NCBI GenBank assembly: GCA_030632885.1 | Contig: DAOVTW010000010.1 | Span: 10,034 to 74,033 of the forward strand | Length of the DNA: 64,000 nt | Direction: 5' to 3' | Source of the DNA: JAIOSM01 sp023143455 | Lineage (GTDB): Bacteria; Desulfobacterota; Desulfobacteria; Desulfobacterales; Desulfobacteraceae | Notes under the pieces: model-generated | What the model was told of the DNA's origin: nothing | The model's input: the letters and a program-made list of their open reading frames with translations, nothing else | Databases searched by the model: none | Made by a program: the position numbers and the translations under genes | Shown here: positions 28,881 through 38,201 of the stretch, in pieces | How the letters are laid out: the number at the start of each line of letters is the position of its first letter | How positions within the stretch are numbered: the stretch's first letter is position 1

Positions 28881-28934
28881 ATTTTCTGTCCTAAGAAATA
28901 TTAAAAATAGGTAGTTTTTTTTGAGAGTATATCA

Positions 28935-29324
28935 TTAATTTTGTTTTGAAATCCTATATTTCTGTAAAATGAGAGAAATTTTTGCAATAATTTTTTCTGA
29001 ATTAAAGACTTTGCCCTGAAGCCTGATTCCATCTTTATCTTTATCTGATCGGATAGAAAATAATGTGGGAGTTTCAGCAAAAACAGGTTCAATAAATTTA
29101 GCCTGTTTAATTTGGGATAATATATATCTTTTTTGTTTACATAACTCTATCATAACGATCATAACCTTAATCATCACAACTCCTGGTAAAACGGGATTTT
29201 CAGGGAAATGCCCATTAAACCCAATAAAATTTTTATCAAATTTAATTTCAGCATTGAGATCAGGTCCATTAATCTTAAGCTTATCTTTTATTAAGTCAGT
29301 TAGCTGCGTATTTAATCTGCTCAT
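28935..29324 (-). CDS. FabZ-like hotdog dehydratase subunit (ApeI-like), Glu replaced by Lys
   Basis: 129 residues from the ATG at 29324 (a longer frame from a TTG at 29369 lacks a ribosome site). The single hotdog has the FabZ signature GHFPENPVLPGV with H39. The FabZ catalytic Glu position (LEAMAQ in the family) is K53 here (MIKVM). It therefore has only half of the usual His/Glu pair. The ApeP-like hotdog fused to the radical-SAM protein at 33147-34235 has the complementary Glu without the His, so the two may form one heterodimeric 3-hydroxyacyl-ACP dehydratase. Confidence 0.78.
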   Translation of the reverse strand: MSRLNTQLTDLIKDKLKINGPDLNAEIKFDKNFIGFNGHFPENPVLPGVVMIKVMIVMIELCKQKRYILSQIKQAKFIEPVFAETPTLFSIRSDKDKDGIRLQGKVFNSEKIIAKISLILQKYRISKQN

Positions 29325-29457
29325 ATTTATGCCCAAAAGTTTCAATCTAAAACGTCCACCATATAACAATATTTCTAATTTTTAAATAAAATTTAGTTAA
29401 TTATTAAAAAGAATGGTAGTGAATCTGATAAAAATATCGAAAATAACCAAAAGAACT

Positions 29458-30138
29458 CTAAAAACTATTAATTTTTTTTGTCACTGTTTCAAGCATATAG
29501 CCATATTTATGGTTTTGAAATATTATTCTAAATGGCATTTCTCCATTACCTGTTTTTTGGTAATCATAATAATTTACTGACCATGTTTTCTTGTTGTTTT
29601 CATATTTTGATTTAGTAGTTAATTTTAAAGGTTTACCACTAAAGATATATTTGTAATGACTATCATTATCTATTTTTACATTGGTTGTAGCTTTGTATTT
29701 ATCAAGGTTTATAGAGTTTTTCTTAACATCGACATTTCTGTTAAAATAGATATATGCAATATCTTTACTAATCATTTCGGCAGCTTTATCAGCATTATTT
29801 TCACCAAATTGCGGTATTACATAGCTTGATACAATTATATTGTTAGCAACCTTTATTTGAAAAAGAGTAAGTCCCATAGGATTTAGTGCGGCAACTTTGT
29901 ATGTTTGTTGTTTTTCATCAATTTCAGTTGCTCCCAGTGCAGTCATTTTCCTGCCTTTAAAATTGAAAATGGTAGTACTGATTATTTGTGCTTTTTGTAT
30001 TAATGAATCATTATATTGATTTATTTCAAAAGCAGCTGATACCTGGTTCATATTATTGAGTAAAACAAGGTCATGTTTAGGTATAAACGTTGAACAGGAA
30101 GAAAGTAACAAGGAAAAAATAATTATTAATAATCTCAT
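29458..30138 (-). CDS. DUF3261-type outer membrane lipoprotein
   Basis: 226 residues with a lipoprotein signal ending in LSSC (Cys about residue 15). The rest resembles the DUF3261 lipoproteins found next to MMPL exporters in aryl polyene clusters (ALGATEIDEKQQTYKVAALNPMGL segment). It probably sits at the outer membrane and helps receive the exported product. It overlaps the MMPL gene by 4 bases. A 133-base gap before the dehydratase gene is the longest in the cluster, and I see nothing certain in it. Confidence 0.78.
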   Translation of the reverse strand: MRLLIIIFSLLLSSCSTFIPKHDLVLLNNMNQVSAAFEINQYNDSLIQKAQIISTTIFNFKGRKMTALGATEIDEKQQTYKVAALNPMGLTLFQIKVANNIIVSSYVIPQFGENNADKAAEMISKDIAYIYFNRNVDVKKNSINLDKYKATTNVKIDNDSHYKYIFSGKPLKLTTKSKYENNKKTWSVNYYDYQKTGNGEMPFRIIFQNHKYGYMLETVTKKINSF

Positions 30139-32507
30139 TTTAACACCTTTTTAAAAGCTGGAATACAAAAAACAGCACTTAGATAGGCTGCTATAATACC
30201 ACTTACCAAAGTTACTCCAATAGAAAACATGACAGGGTGAGACGCGAATAAAAGTGCACCAGCTCCCATCAAACTTGTTAACATGGAAAAAGTTGCAGCA
30301 ATGATAACAGACTCTCGATTTTTTATAGAATCGGCACTTGAAATAAAAACGCCATAATCAAGGCTTAATCCAAGAATGATTATTAAAGTTATAAGAATAA
30401 AGGCTGAAACTTCAATTGCAAGAAGGTTTAAAACAAGAAAGACAAATGCGATTGAGCTAATAACTGGAAGCAATGATAGGAAAATATGCCCGGGTTTTTT
30501 TAAAAAAAGAATAATAAGTACAAATATCCAACAAAATGCAAATAATGATATTTTTTTCAAGTCAAGGATTAATTGTTTGCCTATTACAGAAGACAACTCC
30601 CTTCTTGATACTATGTAAGAATCAGGATGATCCTTTAAAACAGATTCAATTTTTGTAAGATTTTCTTTTGTATCATTAAAATATGAAAGAAGAATAGTTG
30701 ATTCAATTTCTTTCACAAAATGTTTTTCAAATACCTGTAATGTCTCTGGGATTTGATTTTCTACTAAAAGATCGTTTGATTCAAGCAAAAGAAAAAAATT
30801 TTCAAAGGAACTCTTTTGAAAACCATAAGGAGCGGTTGCTTTTAAAAATTTCCTTTTAACTTGTAAAATTTTGTCTTTTGTCCAGTATTTTTTAAAATCT
30901 TTTAAATTTTGTCTTTGCTGTTTTATTGAAGGTAAAAGTATTGCAAGTGAGTTAAAGCCATCAATATTATTTTTTAGTTTATTTGTTATTAATTCATAAT
31001 CTTGCCATGCAGTTTCAATATTTTCACCTTTTGTAACTATAACCCCAGGTTTTTTTTCTCCGCCCCACACACTATAAAATTTTGTTTCAGCATCAAAAAC
31101 ACTTTGTTCACTTCCATCAAATGCCGAAATATCAGTTGCTTTAAGGAAATCAGAATTTATAAGGCATATTACGGAAAAAAAGAAAATTATACCCCATACA
31201 ATTATAACAATTTTACTTTTGCCAACAGATAATTGGGCTGGTATATTAATATTTGAGATTAAGTTTTTCTTTTTCCAGAAATGGGGTAAGAACAGAATTG
31301 ATAAAACAACACAGATCACAATACTTAAGATGGAAAAGATTGCAAGTTCCTTGTAGCCTTGTACTGAGGATATGAAAAAAGAAACAAAGACCCCGATAGT
31401 ACTTAAAGATGCTATAAGAACAGGTTTAATTGTATCTTTAAACCCGTTAAAGTCCTTAGTCTTCCAGGCTGTAAACAAATGAATTCCATAGTCAACAGAA
31501 ATTCCTGCTATAACTGCAGAAAATCCTATCATAAAAAAGGACAAAGACTTAAGAATAAAACTTGATAAAAATACAGAAATAACAATTGCAAAAAAAGGTA
31601 GAATAAATATTGAAAAAGCATCAAATGTTTTAAATATAAAAAGCATTAAAAGTGTAAAGCTAATAGATATAATTATTGTAGTAATATATATATCTTTTTT
31701 AACAACTTTTTGATTGCTTAAAGTATGCTTATGACCGCATATAGTAACTATCTCAAGATCAGCAAATGATTCTATAATATTATCTACAGCCAAAAGCAGA
31801 TCTTCAGATTTTTTAGCATCTGTCACTGGAACAGAGGTTTTTGCTATTACAAGTGAGTAATTATGAGTTTTGTCTACAAAATGATTATTACTAAGTTCAA
31901 CATCAAATCCCATTGATTTTGTTAATATTTGAAGTTTATTAAGTATATTGTTAGACCATCCAAAAGGATCTGTGTTCAAAGAGGACTGTAAAAAGGAACT
32001 CCCAGGTGTTGTCAACATAATAAACATCTGTTTTACTTTTTGTGAAATATGTTCTTCTTTTTCTGTATCTTTGAATATTTGATATTCTTCTTTCGGTATA
32101 AATAAGGGTAAGTGCGTTGCAATATTTTTTTTAAGCGCAGAAATGTCAAAGCTTTCAATCCCAGTTAGTACTTCAGTAATCATGGATACGCTTCTTAATT
32201 TTTTAGAAAATTCATCTGTTCTAGATAATAAATTTTTATTTGAACCATTTTTTTTAGAAGTTATGGAAAAAGCTATAGTATCGGACATATCTGAATTATT
32301 AATAAAATGAATTGATCTTTTTAATTCAAGGGTGTCTGGTAACATAACAGAGATATCATTAACAAAATTGACCTTAATAATTCGTGCAAAGGAAATAGTT
32401 ATTAGGAGAAAAAATAAAAAAAGAAAAATCAGTTTATTTTTTCCGATAAAATTAAACAATCTGTCGAATTTAGTTTTTGGCTTTTTGTCAGTTTTTATTT
32501 CAGTCAT
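30135..32507 (-). CDS. MMPL/RND-family exporter
   Basis: 790-residue inner-membrane exporter with two repeats: an N-terminal TM helix and periplasmic loop, a block of helices (about 265-410), a second loop, and a second block (about 640-790). The charged helix motifs GISVDYGIHLF and GLSLDYGVFISS are the paired MMPL signatures carrying the proton-relay Asp residues. The ATG at 32507 lies 3 bases after the LolA-like stop. It is the transporter expected to move the finished polyene lipid to the periplasmic face. Confidence 0.9.
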   Translation of the reverse strand: MTEIKTDKKPKTKFDRLFNFIGKNKLIFLFLFFLLITISFARIIKVNFVNDISVMLPDTLELKRSIHFINNSDMSDTIAFSITSKKNGSNKNLLSRTDEFSKKLRSVSMITEVLTGIESFDISALKKNIATHLPLFIPKEEYQIFKDTEKEEHISQKVKQMFIMLTTPGSSFLQSSLNTDPFGWSNNILNKLQILTKSMGFDVELSNNHFVDKTHNYSLVIAKTSVPVTDAKKSEDLLLAVDNIIESFADLEIVTICGHKHTLSNQKVVKKDIYITTIIISISFTLLMLFIFKTFDAFSIFILPFFAIVISVFLSSFILKSLSFFMIGFSAVIAGISVDYGIHLFTAWKTKDFNGFKDTIKPVLIASLSTIGVFVSFFISSVQGYKELAIFSILSIVICVVLSILFLPHFWKKKNLISNINIPAQLSVGKSKIVIIVWGIIFFFSVICLINSDFLKATDISAFDGSEQSVFDAETKFYSVWGGEKKPGVIVTKGENIETAWQDYELITNKLKNNIDGFNSLAILLPSIKQQRQNLKDFKKYWTKDKILQVKRKFLKATAPYGFQKSSFENFFLLLESNDLLVENQIPETLQVFEKHFVKEIESTILLSYFNDTKENLTKIESVLKDHPDSYIVSRRELSSVIGKQLILDLKKISLFAFCWIFVLIILFLKKPGHIFLSLLPVISSIAFVFLVLNLLAIEVSAFILITLIIILGLSLDYGVFISSADSIKNRESVIIAATFSMLTSLMGAGALLFASHPVMFSIGVTLVSGIIAAYLSAVFCIPAFKKVLK

Positions 32508-32509
32508 AT

Positions 32510-33157
32510 TTAATTTAGTTCCCACACAGAGTCAGCAATTTTAGAATTGATTAACACATCTGTGAAAAGAATTTCCGTTGAGTCCTTATTTTTTTCAAAT
32601 AACTTAATTTTTGAAATATATTTTTTATCATTTTGAAATTGAAGAGTTATGCTACTAAGCATTTGTGAAGCAGGGTTATGTTTTTTTGGAGTGAATTCTA
32701 AAACACCAGGTTCTTTAACAAGAAGTTTAATATCATAATCATTTTTACATGAAGCATATGAACCTGAGAACCAAAAGGTAATCTGTTCAATCATTGCTTT
32801 GAACATAGGATTTTCATTTAAGGAAAGTACTTGGATCCCACTTGATGCATCCCATTTTTTAACCTCGTCTTTACTGATTATTAATGTGTATACAATAGGC
32901 TCAGTAACAACCCATGCAAATTTGTTCGGATTTTGAATAAAGATTTTTCCTTTGATTATAATAGGCATATCAAACATGGCCATATGCTTTTTTTGAATAA
33001 AGGATGTTTGAACAGTTTGAATACTGCTCATGTTTTTTTCTACATCAGATAAAAATGTGTCGATATCAGCAGAAAAAGTATTCTGACTTAGAAATAAAAA
33101 TAACAGTATTAGAAAAATTACTCTAAAAGGTGTTCCCAATATAATTTTAAATCTCAT
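32510..33157 (-). CDS. LolA-like outer membrane lipoprotein carrier
   Basis: Periplasmic LolA-fold chaperone, 215 residues from the ATG at 33157, which overlaps the upstream stop by 11 bases; ATGs at 33169 and 33172 are alternatives. A signal peptide of about 30 residues ends near SQNTFSA. The LolA-like core contains MSSIQTVQTSFIQKKH, KGKIFIQNPNKFAWVV, and a C-terminal VWELN. With MMPL and the lipoprotein it forms the export set seen in aryl polyene clusters, presumably shielding the hydrophobic pigment in transit. Confidence 0.87.
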   Translation of the reverse strand: MRFKIILGTPFRVIFLILLFLFLSQNTFSADIDTFLSDVEKNMSSIQTVQTSFIQKKHMAMFDMPIIIKGKIFIQNPNKFAWVVTEPIVYTLIISKDEVKKWDASSGIQVLSLNENPMFKAMIEQITFWFSGSYASCKNDYDIKLLVKEPGVLEFTPKKHNPASQMLSSITLQFQNDKKYISKIKLFEKNKDSTEILFTDVLINSKIADSVWELN

Positions 33158-34235
33158 TGTTTGCCCCATCATTTTTATAAATTTTAATTTCACCCTCAGC
33201 TATTAAATCATTGTTTCTTTTAATTGTTGCTGTAAGAATACCAAAGTTTCCAAATTTAGCTTGTTTAGAAATATCTATTATTAATCTTTCTTTAATATAA
33301 GCTTTACAATATATGTTTATTTTTTGTCCCCCAATTAAAAAACCTCCGGGATCTGGTCTGTCAGTGTCAAATTTTTCAAAACCATTCATTGCAGCAGCTG
33401 ATTGTGCCATCATTTCCATGTAAGCAATTTCTTCTATACTTCCATCGGGTTTTACAAAAGGGCTTTTTTCTGTAAAAATAGATTCTATTTTTGCAGTTCG
33501 TTCCCCAACTTTTAATAATGAAGAAACAACACGCATTCCTAACTTTTGTGGTATCAAGTTTTCAACTGACATTGGAAGATATGTAATTTTGTCAAGCTTG
33601 CTTTGATTTTCAGGGCATAACGGATCAGAACCCAGATAGTCACCCGTTAAAGAAAACGTTCTTCCACGACAACCGTAACAATTTGAAAATTTGTCACAAT
33701 TACGACAGGGTCCTTTTATATTAATTTCATGGTTTCTCAGGTTTTCAACAACCTCACTGTCTGAAAGTATCTTTTCAAGTGTATTATTACGTATGTTGCC
33801 AATTAACAAAGGCATCCCAGCACAGGGGTAAACACTTCCGTCTGATGCGATAAAACATGAATACTTATGTTTTAAGCATTTAATGTTACTTAAATCCGAG
33901 GGCAGGGTGCTAATGGTTCCATTAAAAGAACAATCTATTTGTAAATTTTTTTCAACAATAAACTTACCGATTTTTGTAATGTCAGGACGTGGATTAGATT
34001 GGCTTGCATATAAGATTAATTTTTTTGCTCCAAGCCCATGAGCTTGAGAAATTAAATCTGTTATTTCATTAAATGAAAGTTCATTTTCATTGATCTGATC
34101 AGGGGTTATAACATTAGTTAAATAACAAAAAGAACAATTATGGTTACATTTCCCTTTAAGATCAATTTCCAAACAGAAAAGTTGTTTGTTTTGTATTATT
34201 GTCTCAATACTATCTGGATATATAGAACAATTCAT
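33147..34235 (-). CDS. Shortened radical SAM-SPASM protein fused to an ApeP-like hotdog domain
   Basis: 362 residues in one frame. C30-x3-C34-x2-C37 (CNHNCSFC) begins a radical-SAM domain, but only about 90 residues separate it from the SPASM-like Cys set (C127, C138, C177, C180, C186, C189, C207); a full barrel needs about twice that, so the second half seems missing. Residues about 217-355 are a hotdog domain with SPFVKPDGSIEEIAYMEMMAQ, the ApeP-type dehydratase signature; E274 aligns with the FabZ catalytic Glu and no catalytic His precedes it. It may be a decayed fusion retained for its hotdog half, or a genuine bifunctional protein. It overlaps genes on both sides (4 and 11 bases). Confidence 0.75.
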   Translation of the reverse strand: MNCSIYPDSIETIIQNKQLFCLEIDLKGKCNHNCSFCYLTNVITPDQINENELSFNEITDLISQAHGLGAKKLILYASQSNPRPDITKIGKFIVEKNLQIDCSFNGTISTLPSDLSNIKCLKHKYSCFIASDGSVYPCAGMPLLIGNIRNNTLEKILSDSEVVENLRNHEINIKGPCRNCDKFSNCYGCRGRTFSLTGDYLGSDPLCPENQSKLDKITYLPMSVENLIPQKLGMRVVSSLLKVGERTAKIESIFTEKSPFVKPDGSIEEIAYMEMMAQSAAAMNGFEKFDTDRPDPGGFLIGGQKINIYCKAYIKERLIIDISKQAKFGNFGILTATIKRNNDLIAEGEIKIYKNDGANNEI

Positions 34236-34975
34236 ATAAGGTCTGTTTGTTTGTCAATAAAAGCTTGCATTGTTTCTCGTACGTGGTTTTTTAGCTCAAA
34301 ACTACTAAAGTTTTCATATTCAGTATGATCTATTGCAGGAAGTTTATGAATTTCAATTTTCCCAGGGTTTATTTTTAAGCTTTTTCGTTTTGGTTTATCT
34401 GCATTTCCTAAAATAATTAAAGGTACAATTTTAAGTTTGTTTTCTGCTGCTATTCTGAATAAGGTGCTGTGGAACTGCCCTATTTTAGGAGAAGCTGATC
34501 TTGTTCCTTCAGGGAAACCAACTATAGAAATTTTTTGGGAGAATAATTTTTGACATTCTGTTGAAAAATCAGTATAGGGCATACTTCTGACACTTAAATA
34601 TCCTGCAAGCTGTGCGCATAAACCAAATATAGGTAGCTTAAATGGCCATAAATTTACAATCTGCACAAATTCGCCGGGAAGAACTCCCATTAAAAAGGGA
34701 TCTGAAGCTGATCTATGGTTTGCCACATAAACACAAGGATCATGTGCAATCTTTCCTTTAGTAGAATCAATAAATCGGACTTTTACAAGTAGTCTTGCAA
34801 AACCAAAAATAATGATTCTTCCATAAATGACAATTAAAAATCTTAAAGTTTTTTGAGCAGTTTTTTTTGAAAATAGAAGATGGATAAATATTAAAACAAT
34901 TCCAAAAAATAAAAAAAAATCTATTGTAAAAGTAACAAAAAGAATAAAAAACAATAGATTTTTTAAAAAAACCAT
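34232..34975 (-). CDS. PlsC-type 1-acylglycerol-3-phosphate acyltransferase-like protein
   Basis: 247 residues. An N-terminal hydrophobic region (about 1-55) is followed by the acyltransferase motif H-x4-D (NHRSASDPF) and GFPEGTRS. It belongs to the LPLAT superfamily and is likely an inner-membrane enzyme esterifying a lipid head with an ACP- or CoA-bound chain. Placement directly next to an ACP (one-base overlap) suggests it takes its acyl group from that carrier. A housekeeping lysophosphatidate role is possible but less likely in this setting. Confidence 0.83.
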   Translation of the reverse strand: MVFLKNLLFFILFVTFTIDFFLFFGIVLIFIHLLFSKKTAQKTLRFLIVIYGRIIIFGFARLLVKVRFIDSTKGKIAHDPCVYVANHRSASDPFLMGVLPGEFVQIVNLWPFKLPIFGLCAQLAGYLSVRSMPYTDFSTECQKLFSQKISIVGFPEGTRSASPKIGQFHSTLFRIAAENKLKIVPLIILGNADKPKRKSLKINPGKIEIHKLPAIDHTEYENFSSFELKNHVRETMQAFIDKQTDLI

Positions 34976-35229
34976 TAACTAGAACCTTCAGACTGCAATT
35001 CTTTTATGAATATACAAAGATCTTTAAGTGTTCTTATCTCTTTGATTCTTTCGTCAGTTCTTATTTCCACCTTGAATTTATTTTGTAAGGCTACAACAAG
35101 GTCAACTACATCTAAGCTATCCAGTCCTAAATCTTCAAAGATATTAGCTTCAGGTTTAAGTTGATTTTTTTCAATTTCAAAAGATTCTTGAAAAACTTCA
35201 TTAATCATTAGTTCAATTTTATTACTCAT
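34975..35229 (-). CDS. Acyl carrier protein
   Basis: 84 residues with the phosphopantetheine serine S38 in LGLDSLDVVDLVVAL. It overlaps the upstream ketosynthase gene by 8 bases and the acyltransferase gene by 1. It is the third and most canonical ACP of the cluster. Confidence 0.94.
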   Translation of the reverse strand: MSNKIELMINEVFQESFEIEKNQLKPEANIFEDLGLDSLDVVDLVVALQNKFKVEIRTDERIKEIRTLKDLCIFIKELQSEGSS

Positions 35230-36460
35230 TTATTTCCTCGTATTTTTTACAAATAATAGAAGCATTTATACCACCAAAGGCAAAGCAGTTTTTAAGTATA
35301 AAGTTAATATTCTTTTTTAGTTTTGTTTTTACATGTTTTATCATGCTGCAACCTTCATCAATATCTGTGAGGTTTAATGTCGGATAAATAATGCTGTTAT
35401 TCATCATTTCAATTGCTACTGCAAGTTCAATTGCACCACTAGCTCCCAGAGTATGTCCTAAATACCCCTTTAAACTATTAACAGGGGTTTGTGATCCAAA
35501 GACCTCATAAATTGCTGCTGCTTCCTCATGATCTCCCTGCAAGGTAGCAGTGGCATGTGCGCTTACAAAATCGATATTTTCAGGTTTTATTCCGGCATCT
35601 GCTAATGCTGCTTTCATGCATTGAATCATTGCTTGTCTGTCTGGCTGGCTTATATGGGTTCCGCTTCCACATGTATTATATCCTACAACCTCAGCAAGAA
35701 TATTAGCACCTCTTTTTTTTGCATGTTCAAGTTCTTCAAGCACAATTATTCCAGCACCTTCACCACAGACTAATCCGTCACGGTTCTTATCAAAAGGGCG
35801 AGGTGTTTTTTTTGGAGTTTCATTAAATTTAGTAGAAGTTGCAAATAATATATCAAAGGAACCCGTTACAGTTGGATGCAGTTCTTCTGAACCTCCGCAA
35901 AGAACAATATCCTGGGTGTTATTTCGAATAAGATCAAAACCTGTACCAATAGCTTGAAGAGATGATGCACAAGCAGCTGATGTTGCAATAACACTTCCGG
36001 TAATTCCAAGATATTGGGCAATATTCATGGATACAGTATGGGAAATACATTGAAAAAAGCTCATGGAGGTAAGTAAAGTCAGATCGTGATCAGGAAGCAT
36101 GATTTCAAACGTGTCATTCAGAGCCTCAGCACTGCCCATTGTAGAACCGGCAACACAACCATATCTTTCATTTGTAATTTCATTTTTTTCTAGACCGGCT
36201 GACTCTAAGGCTTCGTTTACAGCAAAAACAGCCAAAAGGCTCATTCTACCCATTGAGCGTCGCATTTTCCTTGGGATTATTTTTATATCCGGCAGCTCTG
36301 CGGGTGCTCCCACAAGGCTTTGTAAACCTTTATATTGATTCCATGTCTCCATTTGCTTTGTACCGCAAACTTGCCTTTCAATAGAATCTATTAATTCTTT
36401 CATACAATTGCCCAGAGCAGAAATACTCCCTGTTCCGGTAACAACAACTCTTCTTTTCAA
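35222..36460 (-). CDS. Beta-ketoacyl-ACP synthase (ApeR/FabF-like, complete active site)
   Basis: 412-residue condensing enzyme. C164 in SAACASSLQA, H302 in SAHATAT, and H336 in GYLGHTLGASGA form the catalytic set. Unlike the other two ketosynthases it has no Cys-less partner beside it, so it likely acts as a homodimer, as ApeR is thought to do. It is coupled to an ACP gene by an 8-base overlap. It is the second gene of the leftward transcript. Confidence 0.92.
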   Translation of the reverse strand: MKRRVVVTGTGSISALGNCMKELIDSIERQVCGTKQMETWNQYKGLQSLVGAPAELPDIKIIPRKMRRSMGRMSLLAVFAVNEALESAGLEKNEITNERYGCVAGSTMGSAEALNDTFEIMLPDHDLTLLTSMSFFQCISHTVSMNIAQYLGITGSVIATSAACASSLQAIGTGFDLIRNNTQDIVLCGGSEELHPTVTGSFDILFATSTKFNETPKKTPRPFDKNRDGLVCGEGAGIIVLEELEHAKKRGANILAEVVGYNTCGSGTHISQPDRQAMIQCMKAALADAGIKPENIDFVSAHATATLQGDHEEAAAIYEVFGSQTPVNSLKGYLGHTLGASGAIELAVAIEMMNNSIIYPTLNLTDIDEGCSMIKHVKTKLKKNINFILKNCFAFGGINASIICKKYEEINE

Positions 36461-36473
36461 GATATTAATTCCC

Positions 36474-37964
36474 TTAATTATTTTCTATAAATTTAGCATA
36501 AACTTCTTTACTCAATATATATCGGCAAATGGTAAAGCCTGACATCATTGCTCCCAAAACTCCAGGTAATATTGAGCTTTGTCCAGCAGCATAAGTATTT
36601 TTATATTGAACACGTCCAAAAAGATTAAATTGCCCAATTTTTTGTTTAATTCCATAGGCGCTTCCATATGGATTATTCAAATAATCGCGGAAAGTCAGCA
36701 TGGATGCAGAGTCAATAACTTCAAGACAATTTTTATATTCAGGAAACATAGTAGTTATGCGTTGGATAATTCGGTCAGTTCTATTTTTTTTGTATTCTTT
36801 ATATTCTATACTTCTTTTTCCTGTAGTTGAATCAGCCCATTGTTTAACATGCTCCCAATGGGACAGTTCAAAAGCATTTATAATATTAATTTTTTCGTTT
36901 TTTACTTCTTCGGAATTTTTTACCAAAACTAATGGCAGGTCACCTTTATATTTGGGGTCAAAGAGTTTATCTAAGTCGTTATCTGGATATAATGTAATAA
37001 CAGCGGGATTAAGGGGTTTTTGATCTTTTTTTGTAAGTTTTATGAAAGTAAGGAAAAAGCCAACAGACTCTTCAAAATTTTTTACTCTATCTATAAAGGC
37101 TTTGGAGGTATTTTTTTCTTGAAAAGTTTTTAAAATCTCTTCCGGATGGATTGTAAAAACACAATTGTCTGCTTTTAATTTAATGCCATTGTTAAGCACG
37201 AAAGTTCCGACTTTTCTTTTTGCAATATCTTCACATGAAGAAATAAAAGTGTTTGTTTTTATATCGACATTATATTCTTTTAATTTGTTTTTAAATGCTT
37301 TAATAAAAGCATTCCCTCCATCTTTTACACGGGCAATGGATTCATAAAGACTATAGGTAACTCTTGAGTGATTTGCAAATGAGATCTGTGAAGGTTCTGT
37401 CCCATGGCACATGGAAAATGCACTGAAAAGTGTTTTTAAAGTTTTATTATCAGTAAGAGAGTCAAGCACTTCTTTTAAACTTATAAAATCTTCTTCCAAA
37501 GGCTGTTGCATCACAAATTCAGCTCGGATGTTCATAGCTTTTGTATTCATCCTTACATTTTTGACTTTGGAGAAATAAGAATTTATGGCATTTTTTTCAT
37601 CAGGAAAATAAGAGAGCATGTCTTTTTTATTTTGTTCAAAACCAGAATGGAATTCAAATGATTTTCCCTGGTTTTCAAAAATAAATCTATTATCTTCCGG
37701 GTTTTTAATAAATTCTGGGTGAATATCATCATTTAATGACAGAACTGAAAGCATGTCTGAAAGGATTAAATCATTGGCAAATCCACCTGTAAAATGGAAG
37801 CCAGTGTCAAAAGGGATCCCTTTTTTATAAAACCTAGATAGAGATCCACCTATCTTAGGTGATTTTTCTAATAAAAGCACTTTTCTTTGATTCATGCCTA
37901 AAATCAAAGCTGTAGTTAATCCACTTATTCCACTTCCAACAACAATATCATCATAGTTATTCAT
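36474..37964 (-). CDS. Phytoene-desaturase-like FAD oxidoreductase (CrtI/CrtO family)
   Basis: 496 residues. The N-terminal FAD motif VGSGISGLTTALILG near residue 9 and GGSLSRFYKKGIPFDTGFHFTGG match the CrtI/retinol-saturase superfamily, and the C-terminal YAAGQSSILPGVLGAMMSGF is the matching flavin-site end. Members introduce or isomerise double bonds in polyenes. It is the first gene of the transcript, with an AAGGTGG ribosome site 4 bases from the ATG. A role in desaturating or isomerising the polyene chain is inferred. Confidence 0.87.
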   Translation of the reverse strand: MNNYDDIVVGSGISGLTTALILGMNQRKVLLLEKSPKIGGSLSRFYKKGIPFDTGFHFTGGFANDLILSDMLSVLSLNDDIHPEFIKNPEDNRFIFENQGKSFEFHSGFEQNKKDMLSYFPDEKNAINSYFSKVKNVRMNTKAMNIRAEFVMQQPLEEDFISLKEVLDSLTDNKTLKTLFSAFSMCHGTEPSQISFANHSRVTYSLYESIARVKDGGNAFIKAFKNKLKEYNVDIKTNTFISSCEDIAKRKVGTFVLNNGIKLKADNCVFTIHPEEILKTFQEKNTSKAFIDRVKNFEESVGFFLTFIKLTKKDQKPLNPAVITLYPDNDLDKLFDPKYKGDLPLVLVKNSEEVKNEKINIINAFELSHWEHVKQWADSTTGKRSIEYKEYKKNRTDRIIQRITTMFPEYKNCLEVIDSASMLTFRDYLNNPYGSAYGIKQKIGQFNLFGRVQYKNTYAAGQSSILPGVLGAMMSGFTICRYILSKEVYAKFIENN

Positions 37965-38029
37965 TTATCCACCTTAACAATCAATTCTATAGATAAAGAT
38001 TATGTTTTATTTAGTAATCTACAATATGG

Positions 38030-38059
38030 GTTTATATAATCTAGGCTTTGAAAGTGCAA
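38030..38059 (-). promoter_or_regulatory. Candidate promoter of the leftward polyene cluster
   Basis: On the minus strand, TTGCAC (38054-38059) and TATAAA (38030-38035) are 18 bases apart, about 65 bases upstream of the first cluster gene. The fit to a sigma-70-type promoter is fair in a very AT-rich region, so the call is tentative. Confidence 0.35.
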
Positions 38060-38130
38060 GGGAATTTTTTTATTTTGCTACTGAATTCAACTGGATTCGG
38101 GCAAGCCACTTTATTTTTTTATTTTGACGT

Positions 38131-38156
38131 GTTAATTCAATCAGGTGTGAATTAAC
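38131..38156. promoter_or_regulatory. Perfect 9-bp dyad in the divergent intergenic region (possible operator)
   Basis: GTTAATTCA (38131-38139) and its exact complement TGAATTAAC (38148-38156) are 8 bases apart, 46 bases before the ligase start and near a TTGACG. The position between the divergent transcripts (starts at 37964 and 38202) fits a regulator-binding site. No regulator gene is in the cluster. The rest of this 237-base gap holds two copies of a T-rich 13-mer ending in ATTTTG. Confidence 0.4.
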
Positions 38157-38201
38157 TTTAACTATTAACCAAAATATTTTTAATTAATTTGATAGAAAGC
38201 T

